From Colwellia sp. MB3u-45 (GTDB lineage Bacteria; Pseudomonadota; Gammaproteobacteria; Enterobacterales; Alteromonadaceae), in the NCBI RefSeq assembly GCF_014077005.1, contig NZ_JACGVC010000049.1, forward strand, positions 372,001 through 436,000: a stretch of DNA of 64,000 nucleotides, given 5' to 3'. Below the pieces are notes generated by a model. The model did no database searches. It saw only the letters and a list, made by a program, of their open reading frames with translations, and was not told the origin of the DNA. Each line of letters begins with the position of its first letter. Within the stretch, counting starts at the first letter, position 1. A program made the translations under genes and the position numbers. Below, piece by piece: positions 1 to 10,271 of this stretch.

Positions 1-2559
1 AATGGCGCCGACATCAATTTAATATTAAATGAATTAGCTAACGCATTGATGTTATCTAAACAATACCAACAAGTTATTGCATTAAACGACTTAGGGAAAT
101 TAAATAACAACAACCACTTACAATGGTTATTATTAGCTGCTAATGCCTATAGTACTCTAGATAAAACAGAAAAAACCAACTCATATTTACAACAAGCCTA
201 TGTGATAGCGCCTGATAATATTAAGGTACTACAAAGCCTCTCCACTCATTTTTTAGCGCAAAAAAAACACCTCCAAGCAAATGAAAAAATAACGCAGCTG
301 TTATCTTTATTTCCTGAAGATGCAAAAGGTTGGTATTTGCAAGGGCAATTACACATAGCCAAATTTGAATATAAGCAGGCCTTAATCGCATTGGAAAAAG
401 CCTATCAGCTTGCGCCATTAGACCCCTTTATTCAACGTACACTTGCCAATGTATATACTGGTGAAAATCGTATAAATGATGCTTTAAGCATTATTGATTT
501 AGTGCTAAAAAATAGCCCTGAAGACCCCTTCGCACTATTACTAAAAAGCCGATTGCTATCAAATAGCCATCAAGAAGCAGAGTCTCGCTTAATTTTAGAC
601 GACATCAGCAATCGCTTATCTTTACTGAGTGATGAAGACAAGCGAAGTAATCAGTCGTTGCTCTATGTCGCTAGTGTCAGTGCTTATGTCAAAGGGGATT
701 TTGAGCTAGCACAAACACAACTGCAAGCTTATCTAAAGGATAATTCAGACGACTTATTTGCCATTAATTTACTGGTGTCTATTTATATAAGCCAAGGACA
801 GTGGTCTAAAGCACAAACGACACTTGAAAATAAGCCGGCGTTAATTAAAAATGATCTAAAATTATCACTGCAGTTAGTTGAAATATACCTGAAAAAAAAT
901 AAACTCTTTAAAGCTGAGCAAATGTTAAATAATTTGCCTGTTCACTTTCAAAAAACAGCTGACTACCTTCGTGCAGAAGCGCTATTGTTAACTCGTCTTA
1001 ACCAATCAACTAGCGCTTTAGCGTTACTTGATAGTGCGCTAAACCTAGATGCACATCCAAAATTACTGATCACCAAAGCGCTAATTTTAAAAGAAAATAA
1101 TAATATTGCTGCTGCAATGCTTATCGCAGATAACTTACTGATAACTGATGTAAACAATAGTGATTACTTAAAATTGAAATCTACACTGCTTTTAGCACAA
1201 AACAAATGGCTTGAAGCATTAACCATTATTGAACAAATTTTAGTGATAAAACCCAATGATTATACCAGCCTTTTCAATAAAGCTTCTGCCCTTGCCTTAG
1301 TGAATCAACTCGCGCCAGCGTTAACTATTTGTCATGACTTATTAGCACGCACACCCAATGCAAGTCAGGTATTAATATTGCAAGCAAAAATCAATCGAGA
1401 TTTGGGTGAAGTTGACCACGCCATTGCAACACTTGTTCAGCTGTTACAAAAAGAACAAAGCAATATCTCTGCATTGGAGACTTTGCTGTATATTTATATT
1501 AGCCAGCAAAAGAACATAGCGGCAATGAGTTTATTGGATCAATTAACCAAGTTAAGTTTTTTAAATCCTAAATATGTACGCTTAAAAGCGCAAGTTTACT
1601 TAGCCTTAAAAGATCAAGACAACAGCAACAAGCAAATAGATATATTATCGAGTTTGGCAAAATCTTCACAAGAATTTTATGCGTTAGCCGAACTTCAAGC
1701 TAAAGCAAACATGTTAGTCGCAAGTAAGGTGAGTCTTGAGCAAGCTCTTTCTACTATAGAGGGTAACTCAGCTGATAAACTTAACATTGAATTTGCGCTG
1801 GTTAATATAAATTTAATTTTGCAAGATTATGCTGTAAGCAACAAGCTTTTGAATAGCATTGAACAGCAACATCCAAAAAATAGTCTTACAGCACTACTTC
1901 GTGGCCATTATTATTATGCCCAACAACAATTTCTACCCGCTCAAGCGTATTACTTTAAAACCTTAATACTTGATAAGAAAAATACCCAAGCATTAATTAA
2001 ACTCTATCAACTCGCGCAGCTAAATATAAAAAATGATGAATTTATTCAGCTGGTAACTGCACTGCTGGAAGATTTTCCTGACTACCATTTAGCACGCAAT
2101 TTACTTGCTGATCATTATTTAAATAATGTCAATTTATTAGCCGCTAAGCCGCACTACGAAAAACTGGCTAGCGTTAAATCGCTAGAAAATCAGGCGGCGA
2201 TATTAAATAATTTAGCCAGTATTTTACAATTTGAAGATTTGGAATCCGCTAGGTTTTACGCAAAGCAAGCCGTTGAGATTAACTCGACGTCAGCCGCATT
2301 TTCAGATACTTATGCTTGGATCATCGCTCAACAAGGCGATTATGACTTAGCCTTAAATCTACTACGTAATGCTTATGCTATGGACTCAAACAACCCAAGT
2401 ATTACTTATCATTTAGCCTTCACATTGACCAAGCTTGAACGTAACAAAGAAGCATTAACCGTACTTAGAAAAAGCTTAGATAACACATCAATATTTAGTG
2501 AAAGAGTACAAGCTGAAAAACTTTTTCAACGTTTAACTCAAGCCACAAGTCAATCGTAA
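1..2559 (+). CDS. TPR-repeat protein, 5' end outside window (possibly PrsT of the PEP-CTERM system)
   Basis: The frame is open from the first base to a TAA, giving 852 residues with no stop or convincing start, so the N-terminus lies upstream. The whole visible protein is helical TPR-like repeats with typical W/G/Y/A/P spacing (for example WYLQGQLHIAKFEYKQA, then ALEKAYQLAPLDP) and no catalytic domain. Size and architecture resemble the TPR lipoprotein PrsT found in exosortase/PEP-CTERM exopolysaccharide loci, but the lipobox that would help is off the window. A scaffold role in envelope or polysaccharide assembly is inferred. It is followed at once by an intrinsic terminator, so it ends its transcript. 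TPR architecture is certain; the PrsT name is about even odds. Confidence 0.7.
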   Translation, partial: NGADINLILNELANALMLSKQYQQVIALNDLGKLNNNNHLQWLLLAANAYSTLDKTEKTNSYLQQAYVIAPDNIKVLQSLSTHFLAQKKHLQANEKITQLLSLFPEDAKGWYLQGQLHIAKFEYKQALIALEKAYQLAPLDPFIQRTLANVYTGENRINDALSIIDLVLKNSPEDPFALLLKSRLLSNSHQEAESRLILDDISNRLSLLSDEDKRSNQSLLYVASVSAYVKGDFELAQTQLQAYLKDNSDDLFAINLLVSIYISQGQWSKAQTTLENKPALIKNDLKLSLQLVEIYLKKNKLFKAEQMLNNLPVHFQKTADYLRAEALLLTRLNQSTSALALLDSALNLDAHPKLLITKALILKENNNIAAAMLIADNLLITDVNNSDYLKLKSTLLLAQNKWLEALTIIEQILVIKPNDYTSLFNKASALALVNQLAPALTICHDLLARTPNASQVLILQAKINRDLGEVDHAIATLVQLLQKEQSNISALETLLYIYISQQKNIAAMSLLDQLTKLSFLNPKYVRLKAQVYLALKDQDNSNKQIDILSSLAKSSQEFYALAELQAKANMLVASKVSLEQALSTIEGNSADKLNIEFALVNINLILQDYAVSNKLLNSIEQQHPKNSLTALLRGHYYYAQQQFLPAQAYYFKTLILDKKNTQALIKLYQLAQLNIKNDEFIQLVTALLEDFPDYHLARNLLADHYLNNVNLLAAKPHYEKLASVKSLENQAAILNNLASILQFEDLESARFYAKQAVEINSTSAAFSDTYAWIIAQQGDYDLALNLLRNAYAMDSNNPSITYHLAFTLTKLERNKEALTVLRKSLDNTSIFSERVQAEKLFQRLTQATSQS

Positions 2560-2574
2560 GTATTAATTAAAAGC

Positions 2575-2603
2575 AAAAAATTCGGCATAATAGCCGAATT
2601 TTT
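2575..2603 (+). terminator. Intrinsic terminator after the TPR gene
   Basis: An A-run leads into stem TTCGGC, loop ATAATA, stem GCCGAA and then five T. It begins about 15 bases after the stop codon of the TPR gene. Arms extend through A/T pairs, so it may also work leftward for the DUF748 gene. Confidence 0.75.
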
Positions 2604-2861
2604 AACACACAAGTACGAGAAATTTCGCTCTATTGCAGCAACTGTTGTAGCAGTTATTGTCGTATCAATTTAAGCGGGTCTTGCCTTTTGCTTGTGTTGT
2701 ATGCGAAGAAATTAACTATAGGCTAACTATGGCATTTCTTGCTATCTCTTTATACTTGATGCTTGATGCTATTATAAAATAACACCCCTACTTTTTTAAA
2801 AACACTAAAGTTAGACTCATTTGATTAATTAAGTGAACGACTTATTAAGCAAGTAAATAAC

Positions 2862-5270
2862 CTAAATAACAAACTTTATACGTGGTTTAGCCCCGTTTGA
2901 AGTGTCTATTTGTGGCGTACAAAACAAAAGCCGTGCGGAAGGAACTTTTAATTGCTCAACCATGTGCGCTTTAAATATCTCCACACGTTGTTGCGATAGT
3001 ATATTTAAGCGCGCTATGTTTTCCGGCTGATGCGCTTGTGAAGCATCAGTCAATGCAATATCGCTCGCGGTTGCTACAGCACAAAGCTTAACATTAACCT
3101 TGTCTCTATCGGCAAGCATCACAGACATTTGGCGACTAAATTCTAATTGTTCTGTATTCAATTCAGTTGCACTGGCCGGATAAGTTAAGTCGTTAATTCT
3201 TAGTTTAAGGGCAAATTCACCCGCTGCCATGGCCACTTTCATCACACTGGCATAAGGGACAAACGTGGTGATCAAATAATCTTTTGCCGCTGACATCGTC
3301 GCCTGTTTAACCAATAAGGTTAACAAGCCTGACAAGCCAAATGAAGGTGAACTCGTATCGCCAGTAAGTGGTAGCGACAAGGCCACATTACCATCAGAAT
3401 CTTTTAACATACCCAAAGCAACATTAAATGGCACACTAAATTGCTCTTTTATCACACCTCTTTCGTGATCATCCGCTGAAGTGAACTCTATACCTCGAAG
3501 TAATAAATCAATATCGCCATCCAGTTGCTTACCCGTCAAGGCGGCTTTAAGCGTTATATCAAGTTGGCCACTTTCAATCTCGTATTGTAAGGCCTCTTTA
3601 ATATAGCTAGAAATACCCGGTAAACTCACCTCTTTAACCACAGCATCTAGCGTGAACTTCTGCTGGGGAGCAAAGGGTAAGCCTCGTCCTTTTAGGTCAA
3701 AACTAGCATATTTATCGCTTTTTCCTTGTATATTAAGCACAACTTCCTGCTCAGGCTTGCCACTATCAAGATCTGACAAAAGCAAATGAGTAATGTTTAC
3801 GTTACGCTCATAATAGGGTGTAACACTCGTATCTTTAAAGTCTATCTGTGCGCCATCAAGCAAGCTAAACTGCCCTAGTCTAAATATAGGCTTAATAGGT
3901 TTATTCGTTTCATCAACTAAAAGCTCTGGTGTAACAAGCTCATTATCAGCCGTTTTACTTTCTTGCTCAGTGCCAAGTGTTTTTTTATCCTCGTTATTAG
4001 CAAGTGCAACCAGTGTCGCCAATTGCTTTTCTTTATCTAATAAAACGTTAGCCACAAGTCCGGATAAAGTTATGTTATTAACGGCGATAAGCTCAGGCGT
4101 ATACTCAATATTATTTACCGACAAGCTATTAAAGGCCGCTAATGCTGGCATATTTTGTTGCCTATTTTTTGAAAACTCACTGTTAGCCACTTGCACATTT
4201 TCAATCGTTACTTTAGCCCTGTTTTGCTGGTATTGAAGGGCAATATTATTGGCTGATAAATTTTCTATTTCAGCTAAGAGCGCATTACTCTCTTTCGATT
4301 TTGCCGCAAGTCCTTCAATAACATAATTCAACATGACATCAAGATTGATGGGTTTGTTTGGCTGTAATAATACCGCTAAATCTTGCACCTGAATTTTTTG
4401 ACGCTTAATAGCTAGAGCAATATTATTTTGCTCGACATGCAGATCATCAACTGAGGCTATTAGGTCACTAGTATTGACTGATGTTTGCTCATTGCTGATA
4501 ACAATATCCATTTTACTGTCAAAACTTACTTTGCCATCCAATGCTGATATAGAACTAGGCAAAAAAGTTTTTGCTGAACTTAAGGCAATATTTTTCGCAT
4601 TCAAATCTATACTAATTTTGCCTTGTTGTTTCAACAAACGACCATCTAACGCCACTTCTATTAGTGCGCCATTTAAATGACTGACTAGATTTAATTTAAT
4701 CTCTTGTTCATTTTGTGCAAGTAAAATGTTCTGTAAAGAAAATGAATCTAATTGAATGTTATGTGTTTGTGAAAAATGCACTAATTCGATGTCAGCATCG
4801 GTTAAGGTAAATTCAGGGATAATAACTTGATAAGGAAAGTCAGTGCTTGCTTGCTCTGTTTCTGCTTCTGTTGCTAACGGGGTAGAATTTTCGCTACGTA
4901 ATTCAATGCCGGCAACATTGAGTGACGACTCATTGACCGTGACAGGAATAAATAAGCCATTGACCGTAAATTCGGCCACATAAATTTTATCAAACAATAA
5001 CTGATGTAAATGTAATTCTGCGTTCAGACTTTGCAGTTTAAGTGCGCTGCTTTGCTGATTAGTTTTAACTTCTAAATGACTAATAGTTAAATGAGCTGTA
5101 AACGGGTTATAGCGAATACTAGATGCAGAAGTTAGCAATAAAGGCTTAGGCAATCCATAAGTATTAAGAGCATAACGTATTATAATCGGTGAGAGTAACC
5201 AAATGAGACCATAAAGGAGGATAAAGGTAATAACTAAAATTTGACTTAGGCGTTTAAAATAACGACCCAT
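2862..5270 (-). CDS. DUF748 (AsmA-like) domain protein
   Basis: 802 residues. A single N-terminal membrane helix (about residues 10-32) anchors a large periplasmic part. The body has the repeated beta-rich pattern of DUF748/AsmA-like proteins, and the C-terminal third (FDLKGRGLPFAP, GQLDITLKAALTGKQLDGDIDLLLRGIEF) matches the DUF748 core. AsmA-like proteins are thought to bridge the inner and outer membranes and shuttle lipids; that role is inferred here. The two leftward genes to its right (DUF2959 and a small membrane protein) are separated by about 150 bases and may be a different transcript. Family assignment is strong, function open. Confidence 0.8.
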   Translation of the reverse strand: MGRYFKRLSQILVITFILLYGLIWLLSPIIIRYALNTYGLPKPLLLTSASSIRYNPFTAHLTISHLEVKTNQQSSALKLQSLNAELHLHQLLFDKIYVAEFTVNGLFIPVTVNESSLNVAGIELRSENSTPLATEAETEQASTDFPYQVIIPEFTLTDADIELVHFSQTHNIQLDSFSLQNILLAQNEQEIKLNLVSHLNGALIEVALDGRLLKQQGKISIDLNAKNIALSSAKTFLPSSISALDGKVSFDSKMDIVISNEQTSVNTSDLIASVDDLHVEQNNIALAIKRQKIQVQDLAVLLQPNKPINLDVMLNYVIEGLAAKSKESNALLAEIENLSANNIALQYQQNRAKVTIENVQVANSEFSKNRQQNMPALAAFNSLSVNNIEYTPELIAVNNITLSGLVANVLLDKEKQLATLVALANNEDKKTLGTEQESKTADNELVTPELLVDETNKPIKPIFRLGQFSLLDGAQIDFKDTSVTPYYERNVNITHLLLSDLDSGKPEQEVVLNIQGKSDKYASFDLKGRGLPFAPQQKFTLDAVVKEVSLPGISSYIKEALQYEIESGQLDITLKAALTGKQLDGDIDLLLRGIEFTSADDHERGVIKEQFSVPFNVALGMLKDSDGNVALSLPLTGDTSSPSFGLSGLLTLLVKQATMSAAKDYLITTFVPYASVMKVAMAAGEFALKLRINDLTYPASATELNTEQLEFSRQMSVMLADRDKVNVKLCAVATASDIALTDASQAHQPENIARLNILSQQRVEIFKAHMVEQLKVPSARLLFCTPQIDTSNGAKPRIKFVI

Positions 5271-5424
5271 GTTGGATTCCTATACGTTGAAGAAATAACA
5301 CAGAGCCATACACAAAGTAGTTTGCTTATGCTCCTGTTTTACATGATTAATTATATATAATAAAAAGACAAAAAAACTATCGTAATGTGAGCACCATGGT
5401 CGGTAAAATAAAAAGCTTCACAAG

Positions 5425-6096
5425 CTATTCTGCTTTTAACAAGTTGATGAATTGCTGTGATTGCGCTATCGCTTTACTCATTTCTGACACTAAAGATTCA
5501 ACATCGCGTTTAATGGTTTTATACTCGCCTTGTAAGGCGCCAATAGCCTGCGCATTTAAATTATGCTTGAGATATAAACTATTATCTTTTAAAGCTGATA
5601 ACACAGGTGCCATTCCGTCTTTAGCTCGGTACATCGACTTAATCAAACTTTGGTAATTACGCTCGGTTTTTCTCAGTTTTTGCTGGCTTTTTTGCTTCAA
5701 GCTATTACTTGAATATTGTTGAATTTCTTCATTCCATTCAGCAAACAGTGCATCGGCAACGCTTTCAATAGCCTCAATACGAGAAGCCACTTCTTCAGCC
5801 GAAGCTTTACTGGCTTGATATTGGTCATTGACCAATTCATATTGCGTGGTCAAATCACCACCGTCATAATTTATCAATTGAGACAGCTGCTCTAATGCCG
5901 ATTGAAACTGTTGCTGAGCATCTTCTTGAGCGCCTTGGGCGTTTTCAACCCGATCGAGCATAATATCGCGCTTATGCACACCCACTTTTTCCATGGCAGA
6001 ATAATAAGCCGATTGACAGCCAACCAGTAACACTAGGGCAATAACAACCAAGTATAATCTTGATACTGCGCTATTTTGCGTTTTTAATGTTTTCAA
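5425..6096 (-). CDS. DUF2959 lipoprotein
   Basis: 223 residues. The N-terminus has a hydrophobic segment ending in a lipobox (LVGC at about residues 24-27, followed by QSAYYSAMEKVG), so it is probably a lipid-anchored envelope protein. The rest is almost entirely charged heptad-like helix with long coiled-coil stretches. The YYSAMEKVGVHKRDI start and overall length fit the DUF2959 family, which has no established function. Its start codon overlaps the stop of the preceding small membrane gene by four bases (ATGA-type), showing translational coupling. Confidence 0.85.
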   Translation of the reverse strand: MKTLKTQNSAVSRLYLVVIALVLLVGCQSAYYSAMEKVGVHKRDIMLDRVENAQGAQEDAQQQFQSALEQLSQLINYDGGDLTTQYELVNDQYQASKASAEEVASRIEAIESVADALFAEWNEEIQQYSSNSLKQKSQQKLRKTERNYQSLIKSMYRAKDGMAPVLSALKDNSLYLKHNLNAQAIGALQGEYKTIKRDVESLVSEMSKAIAQSQQFINLLKAE

Positions 6097-6323
6097 AATC
6101 TGTTACCGCTGGAGAATTTTGCAGCGTCAATAATTGCCCACAAGTGTGTAATAAGTGCGAAGGCAATCGGGAAGATTAACCATGAAAGTGCCCAGAAAAT
6201 ACTGGCGAAAACAAAAAACAAAATAGCAGGCAGTAAACGCCCTTGCACCAATTGGCCTAAACCTGGAATAAAAAAACTGCATATAGCTGCTAAAACATTA
6301 CCGCCAGAACCTTGTTGTGCCAT
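6093..6323 (-). CDS. Small two-helix membrane protein, TM2-like
   Basis: 76 residues with two hydrophobic segments. The motif FFIPGLGQLVQGRLLPAILF resembles the glycine/proline-rich turn of TM2-type small membrane proteins, and the C-terminus (AIIDAAKFSSGNRF) is polar. It overlaps the DUF2959 lipoprotein by four bases and is translated first, so the two are an operon. No function is known; a partner role with the coiled-coil lipoprotein is plausible from coupling alone. Confidence 0.7.
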   Translation of the reverse strand: MAQQGSGGNVLAAICSFFIPGLGQLVQGRLLPAILFFVFASIFWALSWLIFPIAFALITHLWAIIDAAKFSSGNRF

Positions 6324-6593
6324 AAAAACCTCTTAAATGTAGAATATTTGTCACTGGAATATCGTGTTATTGTCAAAAGTATAGCATTACATTAATCTGT
6401 AAGCTGCTGTTATTAAGTCGACATAATGTAAATAAATAAGACCGAACGTTTAGCCAAAACAGCGAATGTTTTAGGACAACGTCCAACTGTTATTGAAAGT
6501 TTATTTTAAATCAAAGTAATAGCATAAAGCTATTTTACTCATACCAGCATCAAAGGTTAGAACCCATATCAATAATGGAGACTTACCTTAAGT

Positions 6594-6627
6594 ATAAAAA
6601 AACCAATCGTCTACACGATTGGCTTTA
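6594..6627 (-). terminator. Intrinsic terminator of the FadL-type porin gene
   Basis: Stem CCAATCGT/ACGATTGG with a four-base loop. Read leftward it is followed by a run of seven T. It lies about 100 bases past the stop codon of the porin gene. The remaining bases of the 6324-6726 gap show no gene. Confidence 0.75.
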
Positions 6628-6726
6628 ACTGAAGCACGGTTTAGCTGATATAAAGCTAAAAAAACGCTTTAAACTACCGGTAAATAAGGTGAATATTTAA
6701 TTAACTGCGCAAAACACCTTATCACC

Positions 6727-8043
6727 TTAAAAGCTTTTGTTGTACTGCACGGCCAACAGCAAGGCGTTACCTTCTGAGCTAAAGCTCCAGTCTTTATTAC
6801 CAACAAATGCACTAAGTGATTCAGGTAATTGACCTAATAAAGCATCTTCTTCAGTGACCACGACATTATCGCCGTTAATATATGAAATACCAAAATCGAT
6901 GCTCTCAGTGCTACTTAACTGATATGTAGCGCCAGCGCTGTACCATAATCGGTCACTATCAGGTATTGAAATTGAACGATAGTCTTCAGCAGCAGATTGG
7001 TCAAACGCAACACCAAGTCTTAACGCGAGTACTGGATTAACATCATAGGTTGCGCCTAAAGCAAAGCGATAGCTATCTTCAAAATTCTCTTGCTTTTCAA
7101 ACGCTAGTTCATTGCCGGCATAGGCTTCAAGTTTTTCAAAACTCGACCATTGCGTATACATAATGCTGTAATGTGTAGCCCATTGCGGTGTAACTTGATG
7201 AAAACCTGAAAACTCTGACACGGCTGGCATATCTACCGATAAGCTAGCCGCAGTTTCCGGTACTGCAAGTCCAGAAAATTCGCCTTCAAATGCAAGTTCT
7301 ACTTTACTACGATAAGAAAGCGCAAATCGGTGATCTTCATTGATTTCATAAACAACACCGGCATTCCAACCATAACCAAAATCATCACCTGCCATATTAA
7401 CAATTTCAGTACTGGTTGGTACTGGTGCAACAAGGGTACCAACGCCAGGAATAGTAACACCCGCTTTTAACACGCTACCTGCATGCCTAATTAATTCAGC
7501 CTCACCGTAGACTAGGTTCATACCTAAACCTAGACTAAGCTGTGAATTGACACGGTATGAGCCACTAATATTAGCGTTGACCGTTTTCAGGTCGGTTTTA
7601 CCACCAATCGAGCCAGCAGCATAATCGTTGTCGTACTCACTTTTAAGGCCAAAATTTGAATTAATGCCAATACCATAAGCAAAAGTATCATTGACCGGGT
7701 TAATAAAATACATGGCTGGAATAATAGCGGTTGGTACCACACCATCTTGGTCAAGTTGACTAACATCGTAGTCTGCGCCAAGCATATCGGGTGCATCTAT
7801 ACCTTTAATATTGACACCGGGATCGATATATGTGGCGGCTAATGAAAAAGAGCTTTTGTCGAATAAGGCCATGGCTGCTGGGTTGCGCGCTAAAACAGCC
7901 GCGTCGTCGGCGATCACTGAATCACCAGCAAATGCACGACCTAAGCCAGAAGCACTGGTTTCGTTTAACTGAAAAGAAGCTGAATAGCTGTTAAACGTTG
8001 CCAATGTGATGGCAGCGGCAAGTATTGATTTTTGTAATGTCAT
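6727..8043 (-). CDS. FadL/OmpP1-family outer membrane transport protein
   Basis: 438 residues. A signal peptide (cleavage near SYSA, about residue 22) is followed by the family N-terminal hatch: SASGLGRAFAGDSVIADDAA and then RNPAAMALF, the NPA motif of FadL proteins. The remainder is alternating beta-strand and the chain ends in F (QYNKSF), as expected for a 14-stranded outer-membrane barrel inserted by BAM. FadL proteins import long-chain fatty acids or other hydrophobic substrates. It stands alone between a terminator and the amylase gene, so its substrate cannot be read from context. Confidence 0.88.
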   Translation of the reverse strand: MTLQKSILAAAITLATFNSYSASFQLNETSASGLGRAFAGDSVIADDAAVLARNPAAMALFDKSSFSLAATYIDPGVNIKGIDAPDMLGADYDVSQLDQDGVVPTAIIPAMYFINPVNDTFAYGIGINSNFGLKSEYDNDYAAGSIGGKTDLKTVNANISGSYRVNSQLSLGLGMNLVYGEAELIRHAGSVLKAGVTIPGVGTLVAPVPTSTEIVNMAGDDFGYGWNAGVVYEINEDHRFALSYRSKVELAFEGEFSGLAVPETAASLSVDMPAVSEFSGFHQVTPQWATHYSIMYTQWSSFEKLEAYAGNELAFEKQENFEDSYRFALGATYDVNPVLALRLGVAFDQSAAEDYRSISIPDSDRLWYSAGATYQLSSTESIDFGISYINGDNVVVTEEDALLGQLPESLSAFVGNKDWSFSSEGNALLLAVQYNKSF

Positions 8044-8452
8044 ATTAGTTCTCGGAAATTATGGGGAATAAAATATTTATCGTATTGTAAAGAATGGATT
8101 AAATACTGAAGAGTCATGTAATAATACCCGAAAAAACGTATTCGCCTTGTTAAGAAGTGTAACGCGATGATCAAAAAATATTTTTAATAAGCTGTGTTCA
8201 GGATGATAGTGAAAATACTGAAAAAATAAATAACAGCACTATAATCGCCGAATTGAACCGCTAATTGGATTGTGAGAAGAGAACCACGAATATCGTGATC
8301 CCTATTGTAGCGTTAATCATTTAGATACCTGCCTTGTTAATGCATGCCAGTTTAAAGGCATAAACAACCGTCGGTTTAGTTATCGGCTGTCTAAGGTATC
8401 GTCAGTAAGGTCAGTAAAAGGTTGAGATAAAAGTTGCTAACCTGATGGTAGG
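8044..8452. other. Intergenic region, no gene seen
   Basis: About 400 AT-rich bases between the amylase 3' end and the porin start. It should contain the porin promoter and the end of the amylase transcript. I see no open frame with a credible ribosome site and no clear operator. Confidence 0.5.
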
Positions 8453-10252
8453 TTATGGCAACTGATAAATAGCAAAGCTTAATGGGGCTATTTTATCATC
8501 GCCTTGGCTATCGGCTGATAAATAAAGCCGCTTCGCATGCTTATCGTTATAAATACCGCTATTAAGTACCTTAAGTGATTTAACCTGATCGGCCGTATTA
8601 AAAACAATCAGTAAAGTTTGCTCTTTTTCTTGTTCATTTAACGAAAAGGTATGTGAGCGCGTAATAGCAAAAACACCGGGTTTACCTTGCGCGTATACCG
8701 TACTTTGTTTGCCAAAACGTAACGCCGGGTATTGTTGGTATAACTCGGCATACTGAGCAAATTTCTGATAAAACAAGTGGCTGGTATCAAAATTATCATC
8801 TGCAGTCGTATGATTGCTTGCCAGTAAATCATCATTATTATAACTCACCACTTGAGATGGCATCATGTCTTGGCGTGAGGCTTGATCACCACCATCGCCA
8901 ACAAAACCTTGCTCATCACCATAATAAATAACCGGCACACCACGACTAAAATACAACAGGGCGTGGGCTAACAAATTGCGTTGAATTTGCTCTGCTTCGC
9001 TATAGTTATAGTCACTTTCTTTTAAGGTATAAGCAAAGCGCCCCATGTCGTGATTACCAGTAAAGTTAACCAGTTGGTTTGCATTAGTATTTTCAATATC
9101 CTGATGCGACGTTTGGTATAAATAATCTTGAGCAAATAATTTTGCGAGCACATCAGTGCCTTTTTGCTCAACCAAGGTTTGTTGAAGTGCACCTTGTAGC
9201 GCAAAATCTAAAACTGATTGTAGCTTTCCCTCTACGGTAAAAGGGCTTAGCAGCTCAGGCTCAAAGCTATAGACTTCGCCATACATAAAAAAGTTATCAA
9301 TACCTTGTGTTTTGGCATGTGCTATCAAGGCAGGTGAAAACGTTTGCCAAAAAGCCATATTAACGTGTTTTACTGTATCAATACGAAAGCCGTCAGGTTT
9401 AAACTCATCAATAATGGCGGTGTAAATATCAATCATGCCTTTAACCACTTTCTCACTATTGGTATCAACATCATCAAGACCGGCAAAGTCACCACGAATG
9501 GCGCTTTCACCTACCCAATTAGAATCACCTTGATTATGGTAAACATCAACACTATTTAGCCATGCCGGTGTTTTCAGGTTTTCACTACCTTGTGGAATAA
9601 AGGGTGTGTAGGTATCGCCTTGTGCAAGTTGTGCTAGTGACTTAAACGGGCAGTTTTTATCTTCAAGCAGCCAAGTTAAGCCATCACTGCTGTGACATTC
9701 TTTATACTTAATAACATCAGCTGTGTGGTTGGTAATAATATCGAAAAATACCTTAATATTGCGCTCGTGGGCTTTATCAATAAAGTTTTTTAATGCTGCA
9801 TTCGTGCCTAAATGTGGGTCTATCTCACTAAAATCTACAATCCAATAACCGTGATAACCTGAACTGCCGTTTTGCACCGCTTGATTGCGTAATACCGGTG
9901 TTAACCAAATAGCGCTTATGCCCATATTATCAAGGTAAGGTAATTTCTCTGTCAGCCCGGCTAAATCACCACCGTGATACATACCTTTATTTTTTTTATC
10001 AAAGCCACCACGTGATATAGCACGTTTGGTATCATTTGCTGCTGCGCCTAAATCATTACTTTTATCTCCATTATAAAATCGGTCCGGTAAGACAAAGTAA
10101 AAAATTTCATCCTGAAAGTCTCGTTGTTGATAAGGCGCTAATTTAACCGCTTTTGCCGTAAATTTTTCACTGACATCGCTAGCATATACTTTTACATTAA
10201 CCACTAAGGTTAGCGCGCATAAACTGCAAAGGGATAACAATTTTCTCATCAT
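8453..10252 (-). CDS. Secreted alpha-amylase, glycoside hydrolase family 13
   Basis: 599 residues. A signal peptide with probable cleavage after VYA (residue 24) sends it across the inner membrane. The GH13 catalytic regions are all present: DIITNHTAD (about 171-179), DGFRIDTVKH with nucleophile D292, MYGEVYS with acid/base E326, and FTGNHD with H401 and D402. A C-terminal beta domain follows. It should hydrolyse alpha-1,4-glucans or maltodextrins outside the cytoplasm. It is 19 bases downstream of the GH13 alpha-glucosidase gene in the same orientation, so the two form an operon, probably under the LacI-type operators at 12061-12105. The chain begins with two methionines; either may be the start. 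Confidence 0.88.
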   Translation of the reverse strand: MMRKLLSLCSLCALTLVVNVKVYASDVSEKFTAKAVKLAPYQQRDFQDEIFYFVLPDRFYNGDKSNDLGAAANDTKRAISRGGFDKKNKGMYHGGDLAGLTEKLPYLDNMGISAIWLTPVLRNQAVQNGSSGYHGYWIVDFSEIDPHLGTNAALKNFIDKAHERNIKVFFDIITNHTADVIKYKECHSSDGLTWLLEDKNCPFKSLAQLAQGDTYTPFIPQGSENLKTPAWLNSVDVYHNQGDSNWVGESAIRGDFAGLDDVDTNSEKVVKGMIDIYTAIIDEFKPDGFRIDTVKHVNMAFWQTFSPALIAHAKTQGIDNFFMYGEVYSFEPELLSPFTVEGKLQSVLDFALQGALQQTLVEQKGTDVLAKLFAQDYLYQTSHQDIENTNANQLVNFTGNHDMGRFAYTLKESDYNYSEAEQIQRNLLAHALLYFSRGVPVIYYGDEQGFVGDGGDQASRQDMMPSQVVSYNNDDLLASNHTTADDNFDTSHLFYQKFAQYAELYQQYPALRFGKQSTVYAQGKPGVFAITRSHTFSLNEQEKEQTLLIVFNTADQVKSLKVLNSGIYNDKHAKRLYLSADSQGDDKIAPLSFAIYQLP

Positions 10253-10271
10253 TTATATTCTCTATATCACG

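Noticed and set aside
963-1157. Frames opposite the TPR gene and other long genes, for example at 23315, 26437, 44164, 63171
   Set aside because: They are antisense or out-of-frame shadows of strongly supported genes.
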